Of a stretch of DNA of 64,000 bases, positions 34,187 to 44,142 are shown piece by piece. Positions within the stretch are counted from its first letter, which is position 1. Each line of letters starts with the position of its first letter. Position numbers and translations under genes: made by a program. The stretch spans positions 4,030,001 to 4,094,000 of the forward strand of contig NZ_LT605205.1 in the NCBI RefSeq assembly GCF_900095135.1, written 5' to 3'. Source of the stretch: Proteiniphilum saccharofermentans (GTDB lineage: Bacteria; Bacteroidota; Bacteroidia; Bacteroidales; Dysgonomonadaceae). The notes under the pieces were generated by a model that saw nothing but the letters and a program-made list of their open reading frames with translations, searched no databases and was not told the origin of the DNA.

Positions 34187-36007
34187 ATGAGAAACATCGC
34201 AGTTCTATTTGTCATTTTTCAGTCACTCACCTGTCTTTCGCAGTCATCTTCCAGCGAGATAATAAACCGAACCTCCCATTTCATATTTAATAGTAACGGA
34301 ATGGTACAGATTGACACCGTATTAATGCAAATAAACGACAGGAATGCGGATACAGAGATCATCATACCCTATTCCAAAGGAGATAAGATAAGTGTAGATA
34401 TTGTCCGGCTTGAAGATCAGGACGGAAATATTATCCGGAAGTTGAAGAAAAACGAAATTAAAGACCGTAGTTTTATTTCTGCGGTATCGTTATACGAAGA
34501 TGATTTTGTGAAATATTTCGATCTGAAGCACGATAAATTTCCTTACCGTATCTTCTACGTCTCCTGGATCCACTATGCAAAATCACTGAATATTGTCGAT
34601 ATAGATCATGCCAGATCTAAAACACCTGTCCATTCGAGCACTTTAATCGTAGAAGTACCGATAAAAGATTCCATAAGATACAAATATGAAAATGTGGAAA
34701 GTCCCAAAACAGCTGTACAGAACCGGTTCAGGAAATATATCTGGAAATATGGTTACATACCGCCGTCATCTGCTGACATCTATCGCCTGGACAAGGATCT
34801 GAAAGCCCCGTCCATCCACATTGTTCCCTTGCATTTCAAATACGGTGAGGCCGGAAGCTTTGAGTCCTGGAAATCCTTTGGAAATTGGATATTCCGCCTG
34901 AATAAAAATAAAGACAAACTACCGGCAGAAGAGTGTCAACGAATTGACAACTTACTCAGGAATACTCACAGCCAAAAGCAAAAAGTTGAAATTCTTTACC
35001 GGTATCTTCAGGATTATACGAGATATATCAATGTGAGTATTAAATTAGGAGGTCTTCAAACTTATCCGGCCAGCTATGTTTGTAATAATAAGTATGGCGA
35101 TTGTAAAGCCCTTACCAATTATTTGCAATCCATGTTGAAATATGCAGGTATACCATCATATTATACACTTATCGAAGCCGGCACAAAAATCTCTGAATTG
35201 GATGTTAACTTTCCTTCTCAAGCATTTAACCATGTCATACTGACCGTACCGCTTGAAGAAGATACCGTTTTCCTGGAATGCACCGATAAAAATATTCCGT
35301 TCGGATACATCGGTACTTTTATACAAGGCAGGAAAGCGCTTTTGGTCGATGAGAATGACAGCCGGCTGATTCCGATTCCGGCACTACAGCCGGACGATGT
35401 GCTCTGTTCCCGGACTATAGAGGTAAAAACGGATATACAGCAAATCCATCTATCGGAAGTTCAGAAAGGTCATAAATATGAATTTTTTAATTATGCAGCC
35501 AAAGAATTGGGTAAAGATAGAGTAGATAATATTATCCGTAGTCAGATTTTTTCAGGCAAAGCGGAACTTATTGATTATGAATTAAACTCCAACAACAGAC
35601 AATCTCCTGAGATCAGTCTGACCGCCCGATTCAAAGCTGAAAATATATATAAAGAATACGGTAAGAATATAATTCTTTCACCCTTCCCGATGGATTTTAA
35701 AGACTTTGAAACTCCCGACCAAAGGACAACCGGTGTACAAATCAATTATCCTGAATTTTACCAGGATACAATTATTTACGAGATACCCGACAAAGAAATT
35801 ATCAAAATCCCGGAAAAGGTATTTGTTGAGACTGATTTCGGGAAATATGAAATCTCTTTTGACCTAAAAAATCACACATTGGTTTGTTACAAAACTTTTC
35901 TATTATACCCAGGTAAGTATCCTATTGAAAGATATGACGAATTCTTCCGGTTCATTCAAACGATGAAGAACAACGAATTGAAAAATATCCATATCGAAAT
36001 TCTTTAA
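34187..36007 (+). CDS. DUF3857 and transglutaminase-like domain protein
   Basis: A 606-residue protein from the ATG at 34187, which places a signal peptide (RNIAVLFVIFQSLTCLSQ) at the N-terminus. DUF3857 occupies about 30-240. The transglutaminase-like core follows, with Cys in KYGDCKALTNYLQ, His in AFNHVILTV and Asp in LECTDKN, so the Cys-His-Asp triad is preserved. It is exported, probably to the periplasm. The family is common in Bacteroidota but its substrate is not established. It may be controlled with the divergent wHTH operon through the shared operators. Confidence 0.82.
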   Translation: MRNIAVLFVIFQSLTCLSQSSSSEIINRTSHFIFNSNGMVQIDTVLMQINDRNADTEIIIPYSKGDKISVDIVRLEDQDGNIIRKLKKNEIKDRSFISAVSLYEDDFVKYFDLKHDKFPYRIFYVSWIHYAKSLNIVDIDHARSKTPVHSSTLIVEVPIKDSIRYKYENVESPKTAVQNRFRKYIWKYGYIPPSSADIYRLDKDLKAPSIHIVPLHFKYGEAGSFESWKSFGNWIFRLNKNKDKLPAEECQRIDNLLRNTHSQKQKVEILYRYLQDYTRYINVSIKLGGLQTYPASYVCNNKYGDCKALTNYLQSMLKYAGIPSYYTLIEAGTKISELDVNFPSQAFNHVILTVPLEEDTVFLECTDKNIPFGYIGTFIQGRKALLVDENDSRLIPIPALQPDDVLCSRTIEVKTDIQQIHLSEVQKGHKYEFFNYAAKELGKDRVDNIIRSQIFSGKAELIDYELNSNNRQSPEISLTARFKAENIYKEYGKNIILSPFPMDFKDFETPDQRTTGVQINYPEFYQDTIIYEIPDKEIIKIPEKVFVETDFGKYEISFDLKNHTLVCYKTFLLYPGKYPIERYDEFFRFIQTMKNNELKNIHIEIL

Positions 36008-36030
36008 TGAAACATACCCAACTAATGTAT

Positions 36031-37445
36031 ATGATGAAAAAAATGCTATCCTGTCTCTTTTCTTCTTTTTGGCCATAATGGGATTTGCCCAGGAAGAGAA
36101 ATATTCACTCGATTTCGGAAGAGTAACCCAGTACGAAATGGTTATGAAAGAGTATGAAAATGATCCCGATGCGGATGCCGTCATACTTTACAATCAGGGA
36201 GAATACTTTTATTCGGGAAACTACGAGCAGGACGGTTTCCTGCTCCGCATGAAAAAGCAGATTAAGATTAAAATTCTCAAGCAGTCGGGCGTACAGTATG
36301 CCAATTTCGAAATTCCGATATTTAATGGAAATTCGGGGTGGGAATCCATCGAAAGTATTGAAGGCACCACATATAACATAGACCAAGGCTTTACTCAAAC
36401 AAAATTAGAAACAAGGAACATATTCGAAGAGAAAGTGGACGATGATGTCCGCGTCAAAAAAATCGCTCTCTCAGATGTACGTCCCGGCTCGGTCATCGAA
36501 CTAAGCTATACCATTGTAACCCCTTATTTTTTCAATATGCGACGATGGTATTTCCAGCAAAAGATACCGGTTATTTTCAGCCACTTAAAATACAAAGCAA
36601 TTCCATATTATGAATATGTATATATACTTAAGGGAACCGATAAATTAGATATTTTCACCGCCACTACACCCAGCAGTGAAATCCAATTCAGGAATCTCAG
36701 ATACCGGGAAGTAATTTATAACTTCGGGATGAATAATCTTCCTGCCTTTAAAGATGAAGAATTTATTTCTTCCATCGACGATTATATGATTAATATCAAT
36801 TTCCAGCTTTCAAAGTTTCATCACCCCAACGGAGGAAGCAGAGATATCATGACCACATGGCCGGCCATGTGCGATGAATTCCTAAAGAACGATTATTTCG
36901 GAAAATATATCAAAGATGTAGAGAAGCAAGCCTCTAAAATTATGTCCGGAATCGAACTTAAAGATAAATCTGCACAGGAAAAGATTGAAATCATCACCGA
37001 ATTTGTTAAATCGAAATACAGATGGAACGGGTTCTCAGGAAAATTTGCAGATGTGAATCTGAAAGATTTTTTAAAACAGCAAAGCGGAAATACCGGAAAC
37101 ATCAATTTACTGCTTGCAGGACTATTAAAATCAGAAGGGATAGAGGCATACCCCGTCATATTAAGTACCCGGGGCAATGGTACCATCAGTTTTTCCCATC
37201 CGTTTCAACATTTTTTTAATTATGTCATTGTATTGGTAGAGATCGATAACAGGATTATACTTCTTGATGCGACTGATCCTCTTTTGTATTATGCCGTATT
37301 GCCTGAAAAATGTATGAATGTAGAGGGGTTAGTGATAAAACCACAATCAGAGGAATGGATTACAATTCAACAAAAAACCTCATCGACATTACAGAAAAAT
37401 TTAAAGTCGGAAATTAATCCGGAGACAAATGCCTTTCGGATCTGA
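36031..37445 (+). pseudogene. second DUF3857/transglutaminase-like gene, frameshifted and C-terminally short
   Basis: The main frame (from 36069, about 458 codons) starts only at a TTG within a hydrophobic core (LAIMGFAQEEKY). A plausible signal-peptide start, ATG ATG AAA AAA ATG at 36031, is in a different frame. One extra T in the run near 36061-36070 would join them into MMKKMLSCLF plus SFFLAIMGFAQ. The core lacks Cys at the expected site (SGNTGNINLLL), as often in this subfamily. The protein stops right after the core (LLDATDPLLYY) without the usual C-terminal DUF3858-like domain. It is a decaying paralogue of its neighbour, or there is a sequencing error. Confidence 0.6.
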
Positions 37446-37491
37446 TGATACTGGTTAAGGAGTGAGAAAAATGAATTGCGGTTGTGAAATC

Positions 37492-37965
37492 TTATTCCCC
37501 ATTCGTATCTTTCATAATTGGAATTCCGCGCTTCACGCTCTGGCTGAGTGAGATCATCGTCTCTGTGGCTACTACACCCGGTATCTCCTGGATGCGGTTA
37601 TTCAGCAGATCCATCAGATGCTCATTGTCACGTGCAAATATCTTCACCAGAAGGGTATAGGGGCCGGTGGTAAAATGGCATTCGGTCACTTCAGGTATCT
37701 TATCGAACTCGGGGATCACATTCTTATACATCGATCCTTTTTCGAGTTTTACCCCGATATAAGCACTGGAGGCATAACCAAGCACTTTTGGGTTTACATG
37801 GTATCCGGAACCGGTAATCACATCATTTTCGATCATCCGTTGCACACGTTGATGGATAGCGGCACGCGACACACCGCACTGCTCCGCCACATCTCTGAAA
37901 GGAATCCGGGCATTTTGGGAAATGATCTCCAGAATCTGCCGATCTAACTTGTCTATTTTTTCCAT
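37492..37965 (-). CDS. Lrp/AsnC family transcriptional regulator
   Basis: A 157-residue protein. The N-terminal helix-turn-helix (LDRQILEIISQNARIPFRDVAEQCGVSRAAIHQRVQRM, read in parts) is followed by the RAM/AsnC ligand domain (about 65-150), with EVTECHFTTGPYTLLVKIFARDNEHL. It is a feast/famine-type regulator that senses amino acids or related small molecules. It is a stand-alone gene converging on the DUF3857 gene. Its targets cannot be seen here. Confidence 0.93.
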   Translation of the reverse strand: MEKIDKLDRQILEIISQNARIPFRDVAEQCGVSRAAIHQRVQRMIENDVITGSGYHVNPKVLGYASSAYIGVKLEKGSMYKNVIPEFDKIPEVTECHFTTGPYTLLVKIFARDNEHLMDLLNNRIQEIPGVVATETMISLSQSVKRGIPIMKDTNGE

Positions 37966-38089
37966 AGGTGTCTGCTTTTGATTGATCCTTCAAAAGTAAT
38001 AAATTTCTATGATATTTTGACAAAATGGAATGATATTTTTTGAATTAGCCCACTTTTCTATACCATTTACTGAAGAAAATACCGAAAAC

Positions 38090-38782
38090 CTATCGATTTG
38101 CCATCAACTGGTAGTAATAATCGGCAAGTGCCATATCGAAAGGGGTGGTGATTTTGATATTGGTCACCTCCCCCTCAACCAGTTGAATACCCATACCCCA
38201 TTTCTCCGCTACCGATGCATCGTCGGTAAAAGAAGGATCAAAACCGGCCTCATAAGATTTTTTCAATTCCCCCGCCGGAAAGACCTGTGGTGTCTGAACG
38301 AGTTTCAACTGTTTCCGGTCGACCATCCGGCTTCCTGTTCCGGTGAGCTGACGCACACTGTTTACTTCATCCACCACGGGGATCACTCCGCATTGATTTT
38401 CGAAAGCAGTATCAAAACATCGTCCTATCAGTCCGGATGTTACAAAAGGACGTGCGCCGTCATGGACTCCCACTATCTCATCTGCCGAAATTTCTTCTAA
38501 CCCGTTTTTCACGGAATGGAATCGTGTTTCTCCACCAGGCACGACTGTATGCGGGACAGAGAATCGATGTTCCTCGCACAATTGCGACCACAACAACTGC
38601 GCTTCCTCCGGAAGCACCACGACAATACGTATCCTGTAGTCATAATCATAAAAAGCTTTGATGGTATGTGTCAACATGGGTTCACCCCCGATGGGTTGGA
38701 ACTGTTTAGGCAACTCCCCTCCTGCCCGTAGTCCTTTACCTCCGGCTACAATAATGACGCTCTGCTTCTTTTCAGGGATCAT
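38090..38782 (-). CDS. ispD: 2-C-methyl-D-erythritol 4-phosphate cytidylyltransferase
   Basis: A 230-residue enzyme of the MEP isoprenoid pathway, coupling CTP and methylerythritol phosphate. The nucleotide-binding loop VIIVAGGKGLRAGGELPKQF is at the N-terminus. VHDGARPFVTSGLI (about 103-116) and the C-terminal TDDASVAEKWG and ITTPFDMALADYY segments are standard. Its start overlaps the end of xseB by ATGA. Confidence 0.95.
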   Translation of the reverse strand: MIPEKKQSVIIVAGGKGLRAGGELPKQFQPIGGEPMLTHTIKAFYDYDYRIRIVVVLPEEAQLLWSQLCEEHRFSVPHTVVPGGETRFHSVKNGLEEISADEIVGVHDGARPFVTSGLIGRCFDTAFENQCGVIPVVDEVNSVRQLTGTGSRMVDRKQLKLVQTPQVFPAGELKKSYEAGFDPSFTDDASVAEKWGMGIQLVEGEVTNIKITTPFDMALADYYYQLMANR

Positions 38783-38970
38783 GCGATATCATCTAAAATT
38801 TTCTGTAGTTCTTTATCGGTTTTGGTCAGCTTTTCCTTACAAAAAGCGATCAGTTCCGATGCCCTTTTTACTTTCTCGGTAAGGGCATCTACATCCAATT
38901 CACCCGACTCAATAGCAAAGACAATTGCTTCGAGTTCTTTTTTGGCTTCTGTATAAGTGATTTTTTTCAT
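38779..38970 (-). CDS. xseB: exodeoxyribonuclease VII small subunit
   Basis: A 63-residue coiled-coil protein (TYTEAKKELEAIVFAIESGELDVDAL, then VKRASELIAFCKEKLTKTDKELQKIL) that binds XseA to form exonuclease VII, which degrades single-stranded DNA. It lies 69 bp downstream of xseA and overlaps ispD by four bases, so the three genes probably form one operon. Confidence 0.92.
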   Translation of the reverse strand: MKKITYTEAKKELEAIVFAIESGELDVDALTEKVKRASELIAFCKEKLTKTDKELQKILDDIA

Positions 38971-39039
38971 GCTCTCATTAAAATATTACTACTCTCAAAT
39001 TGATTTGTGCCTCTCTTTTTCAATCTCGCTCAATCTCAT

Positions 39040-40308
39040 TCAATCTTTCTCATGAGGCTTCCGGGGAACAACCTGCGTGATAACAGAGGTAGAAAAACCA
39101 TCCCTAAAACGGGTTTCTATAACATCTTCCACGGAGAGGTCATTCAACGAAGTCACAATTCTTCCGTTCTTTAGTGTGAGGGTATAGCCGCGTTTGAGGA
39201 TATTCACGGGAGAAACCATCTGAATGAATTGCTCCCTGTTTTCCAACAGATGGGATTGATGCTGCAACAAGTGCTTCACCCCATATTTCATCTTTCCTGA
39301 AAGCTGCTGTATTACAGATACTTCTCTTTGTATCATAAGGGAGGATTGATGCACCAGTTCTTTGGACAACGAAAAAAGATCCGTTTGCTCTTTCAATAAC
39401 CTCGATTCACTTTCAGATACTATCCTCTCTTCCAGGTCGAGAAGTTCTGTCGCCACACGGTTCAGACGAGCTATAAAAAACTCGGCTACCGCTGTGGGCG
39501 TCTTCGCACGGGTATGCGCCACTATATCCAATACAGTGATATCCCGTTCATGGCCTATACCGCTTATCACCGGAAGAGGGAACTGCGCTACGTTGGTCGC
39601 CAGAAGGTAAGAGTCGAAACAGCTCAGGTCTGACGACGCACCCCCACCCCGGATAATGGCCACTGCATCGAACAAATCCCTGTATTGAAAGACTTTTTCC
39701 AGGGCTGCTATAATAGAAGCCTCGCTCCTGTCGCCCTGCATAATCGCCGGGAACAATCTGGTATAGAAAACTAGTCCCCCCGGATTGTTTGCCAACTGAT
39801 CACAAAAATCCTCATAACCTGCGGCAGTAGGCGACGAAATGACCGCGATCCGGTTTGCCAATTCCGGTAACTCCAACTCCCTGTTAAGTGTTAAAACCCC
39901 TTCTTGCTCCAGTTGCTTTAATATGAGTTGCCTGTTACGTGCTATTTCTCCGAGGGTGAATGAAGGATCGATATCTACTACGGTAAGTGAATACCCGTAA
40001 AGTTCATGGAACTCAACCGAAACACGCACCAATACACTGATCCCCGACGTGAACTGCTGACCGGTCTCATCTTCGAAATAGGCAGACAGCATCTGGAAGA
40101 CGTTCGCCCAGATCACCCCCCTTGCTTTTGCAATGATGGATTGTGTTACAGCATCTTTTTCTATAAATTCGAGATAACAATGCCCGTTGCGGTTACGGCG
40201 CACATCACTTGTCTCCGCCCGCATCCAGTAGGTTCCCGGCAGATGATCGCGGATAGCATCCTTCACCTGACGGTTGAGTTCAGATAATGTAAGAGAAGAT
40301 TCGTTCAT
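39040..40308 (-). CDS. xseA: exodeoxyribonuclease VII large subunit
   Basis: A 422-residue enzyme. It has an N-terminal OB fold (about 1-110, TYWMRAETSDVRRNRNGHCYLEFIEK) and a catalytic domain with NRIAVISSPTAAGYEDF, AIIRGGGASSDLSCFDSY and VISGIGHERDITVLDIVAHTRAKTPTAVAEF. A long coiled coil follows. Together with XseB it cuts single-stranded DNA from both ends. It lies 2 bp downstream of the subtilase gene. Confidence 0.95.
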   Translation of the reverse strand: MNESSLTLSELNRQVKDAIRDHLPGTYWMRAETSDVRRNRNGHCYLEFIEKDAVTQSIIAKARGVIWANVFQMLSAYFEDETGQQFTSGISVLVRVSVEFHELYGYSLTVVDIDPSFTLGEIARNRQLILKQLEQEGVLTLNRELELPELANRIAVISSPTAAGYEDFCDQLANNPGGLVFYTRLFPAIMQGDRSEASIIAALEKVFQYRDLFDAVAIIRGGGASSDLSCFDSYLLATNVAQFPLPVISGIGHERDITVLDIVAHTRAKTPTAVAEFFIARLNRVATELLDLEERIVSESESRLLKEQTDLFSLSKELVHQSSLMIQREVSVIQQLSGKMKYGVKHLLQHQSHLLENREQFIQMVSPVNILKRGYTLTLKNGRIVTSLNDLSVEDVIETRFRDGFSTSVITQVVPRKPHEKD

Positions 40309-40310
40309 AA

Positions 40311-41960
40311 TCAGATCTCCACCTTATATATACGTTGCTTAAACGGCTCTTCCGTCACGAAATAGAGGAATCGGTTATTTTTGAGAATCCCTTCCTGAAG
40401 TGGAACAAGGAGTGTATTCTCATCTTTGAATCTATGTGCAGAAATCAAATAGCCCGATTCATCGAGAACCCTGAAGGAGTAGGAAGAAGGTGAAAACACC
40501 GGATCAGACAGACTCACTACATAATTGCCGGATAACTCCGGACGAATATCCCATCCGTTGTCGGCCACTTTCTGGGGATAGATCTCCAATTTCCCCAATA
40601 CCTCTTTCATTGCCCGATGAAAATCAGGAATGCCATGTCCATATATGGAATCAGGGGTGAGATACCTGTCGGAGGAGCGCTTCACAATATCTATCAACTC
40701 CGAACGGTGCAGGGCAGGGTTCACCGACCATAGTGATGTTATCAGCCCGGTCAAAAAAGGAGATGAGAGGGAAGTACCGTTCGTGTGTACTATTGCCCCA
40801 TCCCGGCCAATGGTAATGGTTTCTCTCCCCACGGAAACCAGATCCGGCTTGATACGGTTATCAGCCGTCAACCCGTGGGAACTGAAAGAGGCAATAATAC
40901 TGTCCGTACCTACAGCTCCCACTGCGAGTACATTTTTTGCATCAGCCGGCGGGGTAATCTTTTGCCATGACTTATTTCCTTCGTTGCCGGCGCTTACTAC
41001 TATTAATATTCCTTTTTCGTAGGCTATATCGGCAGCCTGCGACATAATCGACACACTTCCATCCAGTTCGGCATGCGTATAATTTAATAACTTGTCGTCA
41101 AAAGAATTGTATCCCAGTGATGTATTGATAATATCCACTCCCAGGCTGTCCGCAAATTCAACAGCACGCACCCAATAATCCTCCTCTACCGGGAACTCAC
41201 TCGTAGTATCCTCAGACCGCAGCAACCAATAGGTCGCTTGCGGTGCAGAACCCATCATTACTCCCGGCAGATCGGTCGCCATTGTGGATAACACTTTGGT
41301 ACCATGGTCACTGGAGGCAAATATACTTCCGGATGGCACAAAATCCATATAACCTCCCAACCTGACTGACTCAAAGCGAGGGATCACATCAAAATTGGTA
41401 AATCCCGCATCGATCACACCTACCAGCATATCTTTACCTTTAAATCCGGCGTCGGCCATTACAACAGCATTATGCATCCTGAACTGTGCATCGGTAACCC
41501 CATATTCGGTATCAGCCACCACATATTCATCACAATCCACCGGCAACAAACGGGGACGAGCCCTTTCTCCGGCAGGCAAACCGGTTCCCCGCCAGATATA
41601 TTTCACCGAATCGACAAACGAGAGAGACTCGATATTTCCGATCCTAACACTGTCGCTAACCTCCACTACAAGGGTACTGAACCACTTACTATATGTGATA
41701 ACTTTTCCACCGGCTTTCTCTACCAGTGTAAAATAGTCGGATGAGATAGGCAGATCCGACTTATCAATCGCCACTTTTTCTTTCTTTTTCCTTTCGATTG
41801 CGCGTCGGGAGAGAAAGGTTTCAGGCTTATCGGGGGAATGGGGAATATTTCCTTTGTCTTTCAGATAGACACGGAATTTATAATATTGCGGATGGTACGG
41901 CGTCTGCCCGGAAGCGAGGAGTGTAAAAAGGGATAAAAAAAACAGGAACAAATACCTCAT
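40311..41960 (-). CDS. subtilisin-like (S8) serine protease, exported
   Basis: A 549-residue protein with a signal peptide (YLFLFFLSLFTLLASGQ) and a propeptide of about 120 residues. The catalytic residues are Asp in VGVIDAGFTNFD, His in SSDHGTKVLSTMATD and Ser in NGTSLSSPFLTGL. The oxyanion Asn lies in VVSAGNEGNKSW. The C-terminal 90 residues form a small beta-domain that could be a sorting or anchoring region; I cannot show a type IX sorting signal. It is probably periplasmic or secreted. It overlaps the small membrane-protein gene by 4 bp. Confidence 0.92.
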   Translation of the reverse strand: MRYLFLFFLSLFTLLASGQTPYHPQYYKFRVYLKDKGNIPHSPDKPETFLSRRAIERKKKEKVAIDKSDLPISSDYFTLVEKAGGKVITYSKWFSTLVVEVSDSVRIGNIESLSFVDSVKYIWRGTGLPAGERARPRLLPVDCDEYVVADTEYGVTDAQFRMHNAVVMADAGFKGKDMLVGVIDAGFTNFDVIPRFESVRLGGYMDFVPSGSIFASSDHGTKVLSTMATDLPGVMMGSAPQATYWLLRSEDTTSEFPVEEDYWVRAVEFADSLGVDIINTSLGYNSFDDKLLNYTHAELDGSVSIMSQAADIAYEKGILIVVSAGNEGNKSWQKITPPADAKNVLAVGAVGTDSIIASFSSHGLTADNRIKPDLVSVGRETITIGRDGAIVHTNGTSLSSPFLTGLITSLWSVNPALHRSELIDIVKRSSDRYLTPDSIYGHGIPDFHRAMKEVLGKLEIYPQKVADNGWDIRPELSGNYVVSLSDPVFSPSSYSFRVLDESGYLISAHRFKDENTLLVPLQEGILKNNRFLYFVTEEPFKQRIYKVEI

Positions 41961-42184
41961 TGATTCAAATCTTTTTTGGAGGAGAATCGATCTCTTATTT
42001 TTTGTCTCCTCTTAAGGATAAAGAAGAGCAGTATTACCATCAACAAACAGATCCCGATAATCCCGAAGTACTCGCTCCAGTTTCCGGATGCCTTATATCG
42101 GGGATAAGCCATCACGGCCATAATGGCAAAATAGGCCAGCAAGACCATCGGGAAGAGTATATGTCTTTTAATCTTTCGGCTCAT
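41957..42184 (-). CDS. small membrane protein of unknown function
   Basis: A 75-residue protein with two hydrophobic helices (HILFPMVLLAYFAIMAVMAY and YFGIIGICLLMVILLFFIL) and a basic C-terminus (KRRQKIRDRFSSKKD). I do not recognise it. It overlaps the flavodoxin gene by 17 bp upstream and the protease gene by 4 bp downstream, which supports its being real and translated with them. Confidence 0.7.
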   Translation of the reverse strand: MSRKIKRHILFPMVLLAYFAIMAVMAYPRYKASGNWSEYFGIIGICLLMVILLFFILKRRQKIRDRFSSKKDLNQ

Positions 42185-42668
42185 TGACTGACGACATTAC
42201 ATTCGCAAAACGTTCAATTTTCTCTTTCGAGATCGCAACGACCAGGTCTCCCTTCTCTATCATCCGGCTAGTGACTACACGTTCCCAGAAACTCAGTTTC
42301 AATTTGTCAATCTCTCCACCAAAGTAATCGCGTACTACAGCTTTATGGTTAAGGATTTCCGGGAAAGCGTCATCGAGTTGCTGTTGTGCTCTCTCACCCG
42401 AATAGATGCAGTTGATAAACAGGCCGAGCCGTTTTGTGGCGAGTAATTCAAGATTGTCGTTGCAAAAAGATGATATCTCTTGTTGTATCTTTCCACTATG
42501 GATGGATCCTCCCACGATGACGGCTTCATAGCCTGAGAGATCGGGCAGAAAATCCCTTCTGTTCAGGTTACAGATATCCACCTTACCGTCTATCCGCCTA
42601 AACAACTCCCGTACACATTTTTCTACCGTGCCGTGATTGGATGCAAAGACAATCAGCGTATTGTCCAT
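42168..42668 (-). CDS. flavodoxin-domain protein (HemG-like)
   Basis: A 166-residue flavodoxin fold. The FMN phosphate loop is at the N-terminus (LIVFASNHGTVEKCVREL), and YEAVIVGGSIHSGKIQQEISSF and LGLFINCIYSG follow. The closest functional class I recognise is menaquinone-dependent protoporphyrinogen oxidase (HemG), but generic flavodoxins look alike. It lies 6 bp after pepD in a compact operon. Confidence 0.8.
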   Translation of the reverse strand: MDNTLIVFASNHGTVEKCVRELFRRIDGKVDICNLNRRDFLPDLSGYEAVIVGGSIHSGKIQQEISSFCNDNLELLATKRLGLFINCIYSGERAQQQLDDAFPEILNHKAVVRDYFGGEIDKLKLSFWERVVTSRMIEKGDLVVAISKEKIERFANVMSSVNEPKD

Positions 42669-42674
42669 GGGTGG

Positions 42675-44138
42675 CTATTTCAAATTCTCCAACGTTTCAA
42701 CAAGATAATCGTAGCATTTCCCCACAGTAGATATCTGAACCGCTTCATCGGGCGAGTGCGCCCCGGTGATAGTCGGCCCGAAAGAGACAATATCCAATTT
42801 TTGTTCCACGTTCGACTGGATGATACCGCATTCCAGTCCGGCATGGATCACTACCACTTTAGGTCTTTCACCATATTTCTCCAGATAGATCTTCTCCATG
42901 GTGTGCAGCAATTCGGAACCGGCATTAGGCTGCCAACCCGGATAATCACCACCGAAATCAACTTTTGCTCCGGCCAGATGGAAAAGGCTCTCTACTGAAG
43001 AGCAGATCCAATCCTTACGGCTTTCAGAAGAGCTACGCACCAACAATTTTATATCGACACTATCACCTGAAGAGTGGACTAGTGCAAGGTTCAGCGAACT
43101 CTCCACTACCCCCGGAAAATCGGCCAGATAGCTGACCACACCATTAGGACAAGCTTCTACCGCATTAATAATATCATCCTGCACCTCTTCGGGGAAGAGG
43201 GCTTCAGGCATATCGATCTTCTCGGCTTTGAATGAGATATTCTCTTCAATACCGGCAAAGTCTTCCCTGAAGAGTTCCTCATATTCACCCACCAGATCGA
43301 TCAGGTCGTCGGAAAGCTGCCCGGGGATAGTCAGTACCACAAATGATTCACGTGGGATAGCGTTACGCAGCGACCCACCCTGTATGCTGGCAATACGGGC
43401 TTCGTAATTGGCCACGACATCTTTCAGGAATCGGTTCATCAGTTTGTTGGCATTGGCACGTCCCAGATGTATCTGTACTCCGGAGTGTCCTCCCTTCAAT
43501 CCCTGCAAACTCACTTTATAGGCCACATCACCTTCTTCAACCTCTTTATCGGGTTGAAAACGGAAGGAGACATTCACATCCCTGCCTCCGGCACAGCCGA
43601 TACAGAGTTCACCATCCTCTTCGGTGTCGAGGTTGAGCATTATTGAACCTTCCAGGAATCCTTTCTCCAGACCATTCGCACCATCCATCCCGACTTCCTC
43701 GTCGATAGTAAAAAGTGCTTCAAGCGGAGGATGCTGCAGGGAATCATCTTCCAGCACAGCCATCATCATGGCACAACCGATGCCGTTGTCGGAACCCAAC
43801 GTAGTAGAACGGGCTTTTACCCATTCTCCGTCGATATATGTTTCTATGGGATCTGTAGTAAAATCATGTTCCACACCCGCATTTTTTTGAGGTACCATAT
43901 CAAGGTGTGATTGCAGGATCACTCCTTTACTACTTTCATACCCTTTTGAAGCCGGTTTTCTTATCACCACATTACCCACGCCATCCTGTTTTGTTTCCAA
44001 ATTGAGCGATTTCCCAAAATCCGTCACGAAACGGGTCACCTCTTCCATCTGTCCGGTGGGACGGGGTATCTGTGTAAGTGAATAAAAATGTTTCCAAACT
44101 CTTTGCGGGTCTAAATTCAAAATTTCTACTGCAGCCAT
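42675..44138 (-). CDS. pepD: aminoacyl-histidine dipeptidase
   Basis: A 487-residue M20C metallopeptidase. Zinc-binding motifs are VILQSHLDMVPQ, LGSDNGIGCAMMMAVLED and TIDEEVGMDGANG, with a C-terminal His in VVIHAGLECGII. It hydrolyses Xaa-His and similar dipeptides in the cytoplasm. Length and motif order match the full M20C form with its inserted dimerisation domain. The gene follows the flippase-like gene by 4 bp. Confidence 0.93.
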   Translation of the reverse strand: MAAVEILNLDPQRVWKHFYSLTQIPRPTGQMEEVTRFVTDFGKSLNLETKQDGVGNVVIRKPASKGYESSKGVILQSHLDMVPQKNAGVEHDFTTDPIETYIDGEWVKARSTTLGSDNGIGCAMMMAVLEDDSLQHPPLEALFTIDEEVGMDGANGLEKGFLEGSIMLNLDTEEDGELCIGCAGGRDVNVSFRFQPDKEVEEGDVAYKVSLQGLKGGHSGVQIHLGRANANKLMNRFLKDVVANYEARIASIQGGSLRNAIPRESFVVLTIPGQLSDDLIDLVGEYEELFREDFAGIEENISFKAEKIDMPEALFPEEVQDDIINAVEACPNGVVSYLADFPGVVESSLNLALVHSSGDSVDIKLLVRSSSESRKDWICSSVESLFHLAGAKVDFGGDYPGWQPNAGSELLHTMEKIYLEKYGERPKVVVIHAGLECGIIQSNVEQKLDIVSFGPTITGAHSPDEAVQISTVGKCYDYLVETLENLK

Positions 44139-44142
44139 ATCA

